A DNA stretch of 12,961 nt, taken from assembly GCA_934229275.1 (NCBI GenBank), contig CAKQDN010000041.1:1-12961 (forward strand). The letters are read 5' to 3'. Numbering within the stretch: the first letter of the stretch is position 1; every line of letters begins with the position of its first letter. Shown here piece after piece: positions 5,215 through 12,345 of this stretch. This stretch comes from an uncultured Clostridia bacterium. GTDB taxonomy: Bacteria; Bacillota; Clostridia; Christensenellales; Pumilibacteraceae. The notes beneath the pieces are model-generated. The model was not told the origin of the DNA and searched no databases. It was given only the letters and a program-made list of their open reading frames with translations. The position numbers were made by a program, and so were the translations under genes.

Positions 5215-8200
5215 TTACTTTTTTCTCATCGGAAGATACGCTATCGCGAGCATTGCGCAAACCATCAGCATTGCCGGAAGCGTGTTGCCTGCCGAACGGC
5301 AGCCGCCGGTAGGCACGGAATTGTTTTCTCCGCCGACGGGCTTTTTGTCGCCGCAGACCGAGCATACTCCGTCCTTATAGTCATGCAATGCGAGCGGCGT
5401 GCTTTCGGTTTCGCGCGCGCCGCAATCGCAGACCCGCGTTCTTTCTCCTTTTTCGAGGCATGTTGCTTGCTTTACGACCGTCCATTCGCCGAATATATGT
5501 TCGTGCGAGACTCCGGGTTGAAGCGCGGAACAAACCGTGCATCTTCCGTTTTCGTAGTCGTGTTTGCCGTTCGGCGCGATTTCTTCGGACTCGGTTTTGC
5601 CGCACACGGAGCATACTCGCTCTTTCGTGCCGGGCTGCACGCAGGTTTCGTTTTTAATAACCTGCCATTCGCCCCACGAGTGACTGTCGCCTTGGCAGAA
5701 TGCCGCGTTTATAACTATTTTTTCCAGAGCGTTTACGCTTGTTATATCTCCGGACACGATAAGTTCGTGCAAGCCGAACGACATCGTCATATCGCCGAGG
5801 TTGCCGCTAACCTCCGTTCCGTCGAGAGTCACGGCGACGCCTTCTTTAAGTCCGACGACGTCGAGAGAATATTTGCCTTCGTTTCTTATGTAGAAACGGT
5901 ACATTCTTTTAAGTTTGCCGTCACCGACAGAACTTGCGGCGGTGTTCGCTGCGGAGATTTCGATACTTTCGTCCACGGCGAAAACCTGCTGCTTGTTGCA
6001 GTTCGTGAGCATAAGGAATTTAAGCGCGGTTTTGACGTTGCTTTCGAGTTGCTCGCGCGTTATTATACGGCTCTTGTAGGCTGCGATAAGATTGGAATAC
6101 TCGGCGTTGAAACTTTTGAAGTTGTTGCCGGATGCAACTAGCGGTATGTGCGGATAGGACGGATTCCAGTCGCCGAACACAGCACCTTTAAAGCCCCAAT
6201 CGGTGCGAAGCACGTCTGTTATCAGCGCGCGGTTTGCCGAAAGGTACGTTCCGTTACACATGTTGTAACTGGACATTACGGCATACGCTCCGCCTTCCTT
6301 TATCGCTATTTCGAACGGTTTTAAGTAGATTTCGCGAAGAGCGCGATTGCTTACTCGCGCATCGTAGACATAACGACCGTTTTCCTGATTGTTTACGGCG
6401 TAGTGCTTGACACAGACGGATACGCCTATGCTCTGCGCTCCGCGCGTTACAGCCGCTCCCATCTTACCGGCGAGCAGAGGATCTTCGGAAAAGTACTCGA
6501 AGTTTCTGCCGCACTGCGGATTACGATGGATATTCACGCCCGGAGCAAGCCATACGTTTACTCCGACCGCGTTTGCCTCGAATCCGACCTGCATGCCGAA
6601 CGTTTCAGCAAGTTCGGTATTCCAGGTGCATGCGAGCATGGTCATGCACGGGAACCAGGTTGCGGAACTTGCTACTCTTATACCCGCGGGACCGTCGGCG
6701 GTATAGGCGTTTGGAATTTTGTACCTGGAAGTGACTTTGTAGCCGCCTACTCCGCCCGTGTTGATTTCGCCCGTTTGGTTTTTGGCGTCGGTACCGTGCA
6801 TATAAATAAGGTCGATGACCGACAATTGAGAAACGAAGTCGTCCATGAGCGACGGATCGAACAGCACGTCGTTGTAGGTGATTACTTTATCGAGTTTTTT
6901 ACCTTCGAGCGAGGGCGTTTTTCCGTCGAATTCGGCGGTGTTGTCCGAATAATTGCCGGTGTGGATGCGGTTTCCGTCCGTTTTTTCGACGTATAGCGTT
7001 TCGAGACAGCCGAGCGCGGTATCTTCGGTTTCGAGCGTTATTACGTTTTCGCCTTTTGCAAGAGTAACGACCAGAGAGTCGGACTGAGAGCAGACGAATT
7101 TATTGTTTTCGAGCGCGACGTCGGGAGCAACGGACGTACGTTTAAGCGGAATGTTTCCGACATTATTGTCGCCGACAAGCACTTTCAGGGCAGATTCTGA
7201 CGCTTTGGACAGGTTGGACGCGGCGACGGACAGATCGTACTCGCCTGCCGTTTCCGCATTTACCGTGAACGTGTAACGGTTGCCGGCTTTTCCGCTGTAA
7301 CCGGTGACGAATTTATCCGCGCCGTGAATTATTCCGGTGGACGACATGCCGACCGCCGCGTTGAACGCCGCCTTGCCTTCGCCCACGTTATCGTTATAAA
7401 TGACGAAGAAGTCGATGTTCTGGAATTTAAGTCCGTTGGACGAAAAACGCAACGTACATTCGCCCTTGGGGAGAGTGATTTTGTTGGCGCCGCTCTTTAT
7501 AGGCAGGCACTTAAACCACATTCCGTCGCTTTCGTCGTGTGTTCGCTTGGCAAGCGACGCCACGACGGGCTGACGCTGTTTATCCACGGTTACGGTGAAC
7601 ATGTCGATCTGATTGTCGTACTGCGTTGCCATGGCGAAAAGAATATTATATTCGCCTGCTTTTTCGACGTTTAATTTGTATTCGAGGAAGCCGTCGTTTC
7701 TGTTGAGATTTCCTATGCCTTTGCCGGTAGTAGTTCCGCTGACGTACGCTTCGAGCGACGACGAGCCCGATTTATCCGAGTACTCTTCCGCCTGAATTAC
7801 GGTTGCGCCGAGAGCGTTTACGGTGATTGCGCCCATAGCGACGTCCTCGGCATCGGAGATTTTTTCCATGGAGCCGGAAGCGGTCAGTCTGAAGTCGAGC
7901 GTACTGTCCGGGAGCGCGCTTAACGTTTCGAATACTTTGTTTTCGGTCTGATTGTATTTGCCCGCTACTCCGGCAAGCCCTGCGTTTTTCACGCTGTTGC
8001 CGAAATAGAACGAGTATTCGCCCGAAAGAAGCACGCTGCTGTTTGCGGCAACTTTTCCGAGGTCGTCGAATACCGCCATGTTTTCGATCGGGAACGAACA
8101 CGTTACCGTTTGCGCCTGACCGGGCGCGAGAGTGTGCGTTTTGACGAACGCGCCGAGTTGCTTCGACGGCGTTCCGAATTCGCCCTGCGGCGCGGAATAG

Positions 8201-9150
8201 TAGACTTGCAGCACTTCTTTACCGGAGTAACTGCCGACGTTTTTAACGGTAGCGGAAGCAACGACTTTGCCGTCTGTTACTTCTGCTTTGCGCTCGGATA
8301 TTTCGAACTTAGTGTAACTGAGTCCGTAGCCGAATTCGTAGTTGACTTTTTCGTAGTTTTTATCGAAGGTTTCAAACCAGCGGTAGCCGACATAAATATC
8401 TTCGGTGTACTTGACGATGTTCTGCTGACCGAAAGTTCCGACCGATTCCGACGGATAGTCGTCCGGCGACTTCGCCCAGGTGTCCGAAGTTTTGCCCGAC
8501 GGAGAAACTTCTCCGCACAAAACGGCTGCGAGCGATTCTCCGGCGACGCTTCCTCCGAAATAGCACGCGACGATCGCGCCGACGTTCTTTTCGATGAGCC
8601 ATGTGGTATCGACGACCGAGCCGACGTTTAAGAGTACGATTACGTTCGCACTGCCGACTGCGGAACATACATCCGAAAGTTCGTTTTTCTCGGTTGCTGT
8701 GAGATAGAACGAACTGCGACTTCTGTCCGCGTTTTCGGTGGTTTCGCGGCTAATTACATACAGGACTTTATCCGATCCGGCGACGCTGCCGAAATTTTTG
8801 ACCGAGAACGATTTGATTTTTCCGGCAGAACTCGCGGCGGTCATTCCGTCGGAATAACTGATTTTTTCGGTCGTATTTACCCAGCCGCTTCCGCCTCCGC
8901 CGAATATGGTCTTTTCGCTTCCGCACATAGCCACTCTGTCCGAGCGTTTAAGCGGAAGCGCGCCTGTGTTTCGTAGCAGAACGGTTCCTTCGTCCGCTAT
9001 CGAACGGGCGGTCTGCGCGCTGTTCTCGTGAGTTATATTGCCTGCCGCATAAGCCGTTTCCGCTTTTTTTACGCTCGGGAAAAGGGTAAATGCGGTCGAA
9101 AACAAGACTGCGGCAAGCACTACGGATATTATCGATTTCGTTTTTTTCAT
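5215..9150 (-). CDS. Membrane-anchored, domain-permuted family 3 glycoside hydrolase
   Basis: This 1311-residue protein is far longer than usual GH3 enzymes. A signal peptide (cleavage likely after AYA at 35) is followed by the GH3 alpha/beta sandwich (about 38-275) with GGGGSG and the likely acid/base stretch SRETTENADR (E139, or E136). A fibronectin-III-like domain (about 280-395) follows FGYGLSYT. Two beta-rich carbohydrate-binding-like modules come next (about 449-590, opening VIQAEEY, and about 607-745). The TIM-barrel catalytic domain comes last (about 759-1054), with GRNFEYFSEDP, K915-H916 and the nucleophile candidate D994 in a GDW motif where SDW is usual. A beta-rich domain, two Cys-rich HxxGEW repeats (about 1155-1275) and a GGCRS plus transmembrane tail end the protein. 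The order is the reverse of typical GH3. GGAGAG precedes the ATG. It likely releases beta-linked sugars at the cell surface; substrate unknown. Confidence 0.93.
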   Translation of the reverse strand: MKKTKSIISVVLAAVLFSTAFTLFPSVKKAETAYAAGNITHENSAQTARSIADEGTVLLRNTGALPLKRSDRVAMCGSEKTIFGGGGSGWVNTTEKISYSDGMTAASSAGKIKSFSVKNFGSVAGSDKVLYVISRETTENADRSRSSFYLTATEKNELSDVCSAVGSANVIVLLNVGSVVDTTWLIEKNVGAIVACYFGGSVAGESLAAVLCGEVSPSGKTSDTWAKSPDDYPSESVGTFGQQNIVKYTEDIYVGYRWFETFDKNYEKVNYEFGYGLSYTKFEISERKAEVTDGKVVASATVKNVGSYSGKEVLQVYYSAPQGEFGTPSKQLGAFVKTHTLAPGQAQTVTCSFPIENMAVFDDLGKVAANSSVLLSGEYSFYFGNSVKNAGLAGVAGKYNQTENKVFETLSALPDSTLDFRLTASGSMEKISDAEDVAMGAITVNALGATVIQAEEYSDKSGSSSLEAYVSGTTTGKGIGNLNRNDGFLEYKLNVEKAGEYNILFAMATQYDNQIDMFTVTVDKQRQPVVASLAKRTHDESDGMWFKCLPIKSGANKITLPKGECTLRFSSNGLKFQNIDFFVIYNDNVGEGKAAFNAAVGMSSTGIIHGADKFVTGYSGKAGNRYTFTVNAETAGEYDLSVAASNLSKASESALKVLVGDNNVGNIPLKRTSVAPDVALENNKFVCSQSDSLVVTLAKGENVITLETEDTALGCLETLYVEKTDGNRIHTGNYSDNTAEFDGKTPSLEGKKLDKVITYNDVLFDPSLMDDFVSQLSVIDLIYMHGTDAKNQTGEINTGGVGGYKVTSRYKIPNAYTADGPAGIRVASSATWFPCMTMLACTWNTELAETFGMQVGFEANAVGVNVWLAPGVNIHRNPQCGRNFEYFSEDPLLAGKMGAAVTRGAQSIGVSVCVKHYAVNNQENGRYVYDARVSNRALREIYLKPFEIAIKEGGAYAVMSSYNMCNGTYLSANRALITDVLRTDWGFKGAVFGDWNPSYPHIPLVASGNNFKSFNAEYSNLIAAYKSRIITREQLESNVKTALKFLMLTNCNKQQVFAVDESIEISAANTAASSVGDGKLKRMYRFYIRNEGKYSLDVVGLKEGVAVTLDGTEVSGNLGDMTMSFGLHELIVSGDITSVNALEKIVINAAFCQGDSHSWGEWQVIKNETCVQPGTKERVCSVCGKTESEEIAPNGKHDYENGRCTVCSALQPGVSHEHIFGEWTVVKQATCLEKGERTRVCDCGARETESTPLALHDYKDGVCSVCGDKKPVGGENNSVPTGGCRSAGNTLPAMLMVCAMLAIAYLPMRKK

Positions 9151-9216
9151 ATTCTCTCCGTTTTATGGTTTGATTTTTAAAGTAGTTGGGGGAATATTCC
9201 TCTTCTTTTACGTTAC
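9151..9216 (-). promoter_or_regulatory. Intercistronic region with GH3 ribosome binding site
   Basis: This 66-base gap separates the lipoprotein stop from the GH3 start on the minus strand. GGAGAG lies three bases before the ATG. A perfect ten-base palindrome, GGAATATTCC, sits at 9191-9200. No terminator or convincing promoter is visible, so the two genes are most likely on one transcript. Confidence 0.5.
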
Positions 9217-11256
9217 TTACGCGAGTTTGACGTCTCCGCCGAATATCGTTACGGTGCCGACGGTCATTTTGGCGTTCTCTGTGGACAGACGTATAATTCC
9301 GTCGCCGTCGTAGTAGCCGTGATTGTACCATTCGTTATCCGAATTTATACTGCTGAAATAGCGGTACTGCGCTATTACTTTTTCGCCGTCGTAAGCGTTT
9401 CCGAACAGGCAGAAGTAGCCGTTTTTGCGAGTAAGGCGCAACTTAAAGTGTGCCGTGCCGATTGCGGTGTCAAAATTTACGCCTGCGGCTTTTTCGACGA
9501 ACCATTCACCGATGTTGTGGTAAATTACTGAACCCTCGGGTTCCATGCCTTTGCCCACCATGTTCATATACAATTTGCCCGGGTTTTCGTTAAGCACGCT
9601 CGTGTCGGCGTCTTTGCCCTTGAATATGTAAACGAGGTAGTTGTGCCAGGGCTGACCGGTCTGATGCGTGTCGATGTTAAAGTCGAGCATGACGTCGAAG
9701 TCGCCGTTTCCGAAAACGAGATTTTTGCCGTTTGCGTTCTTGACGCCGACGTTGTCTATGGTTTCGCCGTTAAGCACTTTGCTGCCCTCTTCCGTTTTGA
9801 TTTCGGGGCAGAGCGTGCCGCTCTTGATTTTGACTTGTTTTAAATTGACGGTGTTGCTCTCGCCCGTGAGCGCGACGTACAGCGACGGCACTCCTTTATA
9901 GCCGAGCGTTGCGGTGAGCGTGCAGGTACGCAGTACGCCTGCGTCGTTGGTGGTGGTCATGACCACTTTTACGTCCACGACGTCGGTGCCCTGTCTTTTA
10001 AATGAAGCGGTGACGTCCACGCCCTTTTTCATGCAGGCAGCGAACGGAGTATCCTCTATGTCGTCAAGGAACCAACTAGTTGACACGGTTTTGCTGCCGT
10101 CGAGGACGTGCAGGAACGGATGTTCTCCTACTCCGTAGTAATTTTCCGTCCACCACGGGATAACGGGCGTTATGGGATTGCTTGCGTTTTTAATCTGAAC
10201 TCTTTTCCCGTCGATATAGGTCATGGGGGCAATATCGAAAATGAAGTTGTGCCATTCGGCGTTGCTGCCTGCCTTATTATGGAAAGTAAATTCGACGTCG
10301 AATTCTCCGTCGAGATACAAATCGTAGGAATTCTGATATTTTCCGGCATTTACGATGTCGAGTTGTTTATCGAGCAGTCCTTTGCAAGCCGAACATATCT
10401 TATAGTCGTCCACGGTTGTATAGGTTCCTTCGTGATTATACTCGTTGACGGGCAGATCTTCCTGCTCGGTTGCGGTGCAATCGGCACATTTTTTGGTCTT
10501 TTTGCCGCTCGTAACGCAAGTGGATTCCGCCGTGATTTCGCCGCTTCCGAAATTGTGAGCGTCGGGGTCGAGCGGGAGCGTTTTTACGATTTCGTCGCTG
10601 CAAACGTCGCAGACGTATTTTTCATAGCCCTGCTTTGAACAAGTGGACGCAACCGTTTCCGTCGGAGCGCCTAACTCATGCGCGTCGGGGTCAACGGCTA
10701 TCGCTTCTTCTATTCTTGCTCCGCAATCGATACAGTTGCGGAAACGTTTACCGGTGTGGCGGCAGTCGGCGTTTTTCTCCACCGTCCATTCGCTGAGATT
10801 GGTGCCGTGCGTATTCGGGTCGAGCGGCAGAGTTTCGGTCGTGGTCGCGCCGCAGACGGAACATTTTCCTTCCTTTTCGCCTTGTGTCGAGCAAGTTGCC
10901 GGCGTTTTTACCGAATATTCGTATTTATGCTCGGCCGAAAGCGGTAAAGTGCGCTCTGCCGTGTTTCCGCACTTTTTGCAGACGCCGTCTTCAATGCCCT
11001 CTTCTTTGCAGGTGGACTGCTTTTTCGTAGTCCACTCGTAGTCATGTTCGCCGGTCGCCGCAATTTCTTCGGTTTCCTTTTCGCCGCACGAACAAACTCT
11101 TTCTCTTTCGCCTTTACTGCCGCAAGTGGCTTCCGTTACCACCGTCCATTCGCCGTACTCGTGAACGTGCGCCTCGGGAGCGTTACAGCCGACAAAAACC
11201 GTAGTAAGTGCGACCGCAAATGCGAGCAGCGCAAAAATCTTCACCGATTTCCTCAT
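9217..11256 (-). CDS. Surface lipoprotein with Cys-rich repeats and two jelly-roll-like domains
   Basis: The predicted protein has 679 residues. It begins with a lipoprotein signal peptide whose hydrophobic core ends in VFVGC, giving a lipidated cysteine at 24; Phe at -3 is less usual. Six tandem repeats of about 38-45 residues follow (about 27-275), each with a conserved Cys near its start, a C-x2-C or C-x-C pair, and a closing His; a seventh is degenerate (to about 295). The C-terminal half holds two related beta-rich domains (about 305-490 and 500-679). Each has a G-x-FDV strand, then WHN and a hydrophobic strand, and they resemble concanavalin-type carbohydrate-binding folds. The ATG at 11256 is chosen because GGAGG stands seven bases upstream; the ATG at 11277 has none. 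It is first in an operon with the GH3 enzyme. A glycan-binding role is inferred; no catalytic motif was recognised. Confidence 0.9.
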   Translation of the reverse strand: MRKSVKIFALLAFAVALTTVFVGCNAPEAHVHEYGEWTVVTEATCGSKGERERVCSCGEKETEEIAATGEHDYEWTTKKQSTCKEEGIEDGVCKKCGNTAERTLPLSAEHKYEYSVKTPATCSTQGEKEGKCSVCGATTTETLPLDPNTHGTNLSEWTVEKNADCRHTGKRFRNCIDCGARIEEAIAVDPDAHELGAPTETVASTCSKQGYEKYVCDVCSDEIVKTLPLDPDAHNFGSGEITAESTCVTSGKKTKKCADCTATEQEDLPVNEYNHEGTYTTVDDYKICSACKGLLDKQLDIVNAGKYQNSYDLYLDGEFDVEFTFHNKAGSNAEWHNFIFDIAPMTYIDGKRVQIKNASNPITPVIPWWTENYYGVGEHPFLHVLDGSKTVSTSWFLDDIEDTPFAACMKKGVDVTASFKRQGTDVVDVKVVMTTTNDAGVLRTCTLTATLGYKGVPSLYVALTGESNTVNLKQVKIKSGTLCPEIKTEEGSKVLNGETIDNVGVKNANGKNLVFGNGDFDVMLDFNIDTHQTGQPWHNYLVYIFKGKDADTSVLNENPGKLYMNMVGKGMEPEGSVIYHNIGEWFVEKAAGVNFDTAIGTAHFKLRLTRKNGYFCLFGNAYDGEKVIAQYRYFSSINSDNEWYNHGYYDGDGIIRLSTENAKMTVGTVTIFGGDVKLA

Positions 11257-11317
11257 ATACAAACCTCCGTACGTCAAGTTTTTTTCGTAAACGGAACGCT
11301 GTTCGCGCTCGTTTTAC

Positions 11318-11346
11318 TTGACAATTTTTGATATTTCAAGTATAGT
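11318..11346 (+). promoter_or_regulatory. Near-consensus promoter of the AraC-type regulator
   Basis: A perfect TTGACA (11318-11323) and TATAGT (11341-11346, five of six) are separated by 17 bases. Transcription should start near 11353, leaving about 53 bases of leader before the regulator's ATG. The -10 box overlaps the -10 box of the oppositely directed promoter. Confidence 0.8.
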
Positions 11347-11367
11347 TTATTCATGCTTTAAAAGCAA
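11339..11367 (-). promoter_or_regulatory. Candidate promoter of the lipoprotein-GH3 operon
   Basis: On the minus strand TATACT (11339-11344, five of six) lies 17 bases after TTGCTT (11362-11367), which matches only three of six -35 positions. The weak -35 box is what is expected of a promoter that needs an activator. The predicted start is near 11332, with a leader of about 76 bases to the lipoprotein ATG. Confidence 0.5.
11354..11366. promoter_or_regulatory. Perfect palindrome TGCTTT-A-AAAGCA, possible operator
   Basis: This 13-base palindrome overlaps the -35/spacer of the minus-strand promoter and the transcription start of the plus-strand promoter, so a bound protein could affect both. 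AraC-family sites are often direct repeats rather than palindromes, so the binder may be another regulator, or the symmetry may be chance. Confidence 0.35.
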
Positions 11368-11378
11368 TTCTGTTATTA

Positions 11379-11392
11379 GGTACGATTGTACC
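11379..11392. promoter_or_regulatory. Inverted repeat GGTAC-GATT-GTACC before the regulator gene
   Basis: A perfect five-base inverted repeat with a four-base spacer ends 13 bases before the AraC start codon. As DNA it could be an operator. As RNA it would form a small hairpin where the ribosome binding site would be expected, and no good Shine-Dalgarno sequence is present there. Confidence 0.35.
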
Positions 11393-11405
11393 AAAAGTTG
11401 GCGAT

Positions 11406-12230
11406 ATGTATTATTACGAATATTTCAGAGATAAAGACGAACAGGAAATAATGTGCTTTAATAAGGATCTGACGTATTTCAGTCACATTCACCGTGCCGT
11501 GGAGATCATATGGTGCGAAAACGAAAGCATGGAACTCGGAGTCGAAAACGCGCGCTACACGCTCACTCCGGGCGATATTTGTTTTATTCATTCCGAATGG
11601 CAGCACGAAATGAAAGATTACGGCTCCAACACCTGCCTGCTTATTCCTCCGGGCGCGCTCGGCGACTACTACCGCTATATGCGCGGTTGCGAACCGAGCG
11701 GTTGCATCGTCGGAAAAGAAAAGGCTAGGGATTTGTGGATTTTTTTCGATTCGTACGTTCGCGACAACGTTTACAAGAAGCATAATCCGCTTTTTACGTC
11801 GGGAATGATCAATCAACTTCTCGGCATGTTTTTGGAAATACTTTCGGTATCGAAAAAGGAAAGCGACGAAAACGGCGGTTACGACATAGTATCAAAAATT
11901 GTAGAATACATCAGTATGAACTTCGCAAAAGAACTGTCGATCGAAAAGGTCGCCGAGCAATTGAACTACAATAAATACTACATTTCGAAAGTGTTCAACA
12001 ACATTATGAAAACCTCGTTCCGCGACTACGTCAACCTTATTCGCCTTGCCGATTTTCGCTCGAATTATAAAGAAGAACGCTCCATCGAACAGCAGATTGC
12101 CGAGTGCGGATTTACGTCGCGACAGACTTTTTACCGCGCTTTCAAAAAGCAGTACGGCATGACTCCGAACGAGTTTTTCAAGTCCGACAAAAAGGACGAA
12201 AGACGATTTTTAGCAGACGTTCGCCCATAA
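11406..12230 (+). CDS. AraC-family transcriptional regulator
   Basis: The predicted protein has 274 residues. The N-terminal part (about 1-140) is a cupin-like sensor with H27, H29 and E33 in a SHIHRAVE motif and the typical LTPGDICFIHSEWQHEM strand pair. The C-terminal 100 residues (about 164-262) contain two helix-turn-helix units, SIEKVAEQLNYNKYYISKVF and IAECGFTSRQTFYRAFKKQY, ending in GMTPNEF, the standard AraC signature. It probably senses a sugar or its breakdown product and controls the divergent lipoprotein-GH3 operon, and perhaps itself. The start is uncertain in one respect: no strong ribosome binding site precedes 11406. The alternative ATG at residue 16 has a weak AGGA but would remove part of the cupin. 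No lesion is seen. Confidence 0.93.
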   Translation: MYYYEYFRDKDEQEIMCFNKDLTYFSHIHRAVEIIWCENESMELGVENARYTLTPGDICFIHSEWQHEMKDYGSNTCLLIPPGALGDYYRYMRGCEPSGCIVGKEKARDLWIFFDSYVRDNVYKKHNPLFTSGMINQLLGMFLEILSVSKKESDENGGYDIVSKIVEYISMNFAKELSIEKVAEQLNYNKYYISKVFNNIMKTSFRDYVNLIRLADFRSNYKEERSIEQQIAECGFTSRQTFYRAFKKQYGMTPNEFFKSDKKDERRFLADVRP

Positions 12231-12277
12231 TTTCTTCAAAAATATCACAAATTCAGACATATTCGGATTAATTAAAA

Positions 12278-12321
12278 CATGCTCCGCACGATTGATTTTT
12301 CGCACGGAGCACGTTCTTTTT
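12278..12321. terminator. Bidirectional terminator between convergent genes
   Basis: GCTCCG (12281-12286) pairs with CGGAGC (12305-12310), and a T-rich run TTCTTTTT (12314-12321) follows on the plus strand, ending the AraC message. On the minus strand the same stem reaches ten pairs with two G-U and is followed by TTTT, so it could also end the coiled-coil gene. A separate TGTCGA/TCGACA inverted repeat (12323-12343) sits beside it without a T run. Confidence 0.7.
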
Positions 12322-12345
12322 ATGTCGACTTAAATTTTCGACAAA

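Noticed and set aside
5158..6141. 327-codon plus-strand open frame under the GH3 C-terminus
   Set aside because: It starts inside the terminator of the GH3 gene, lacks a ribosome binding site and overlaps a well-supported catalytic domain.
11376..11816. 146-codon minus-strand frame inside the AraC gene
   Set aside because: It overlaps the cupin domain of a clearly recognisable AraC regulator and the divergent promoter region.
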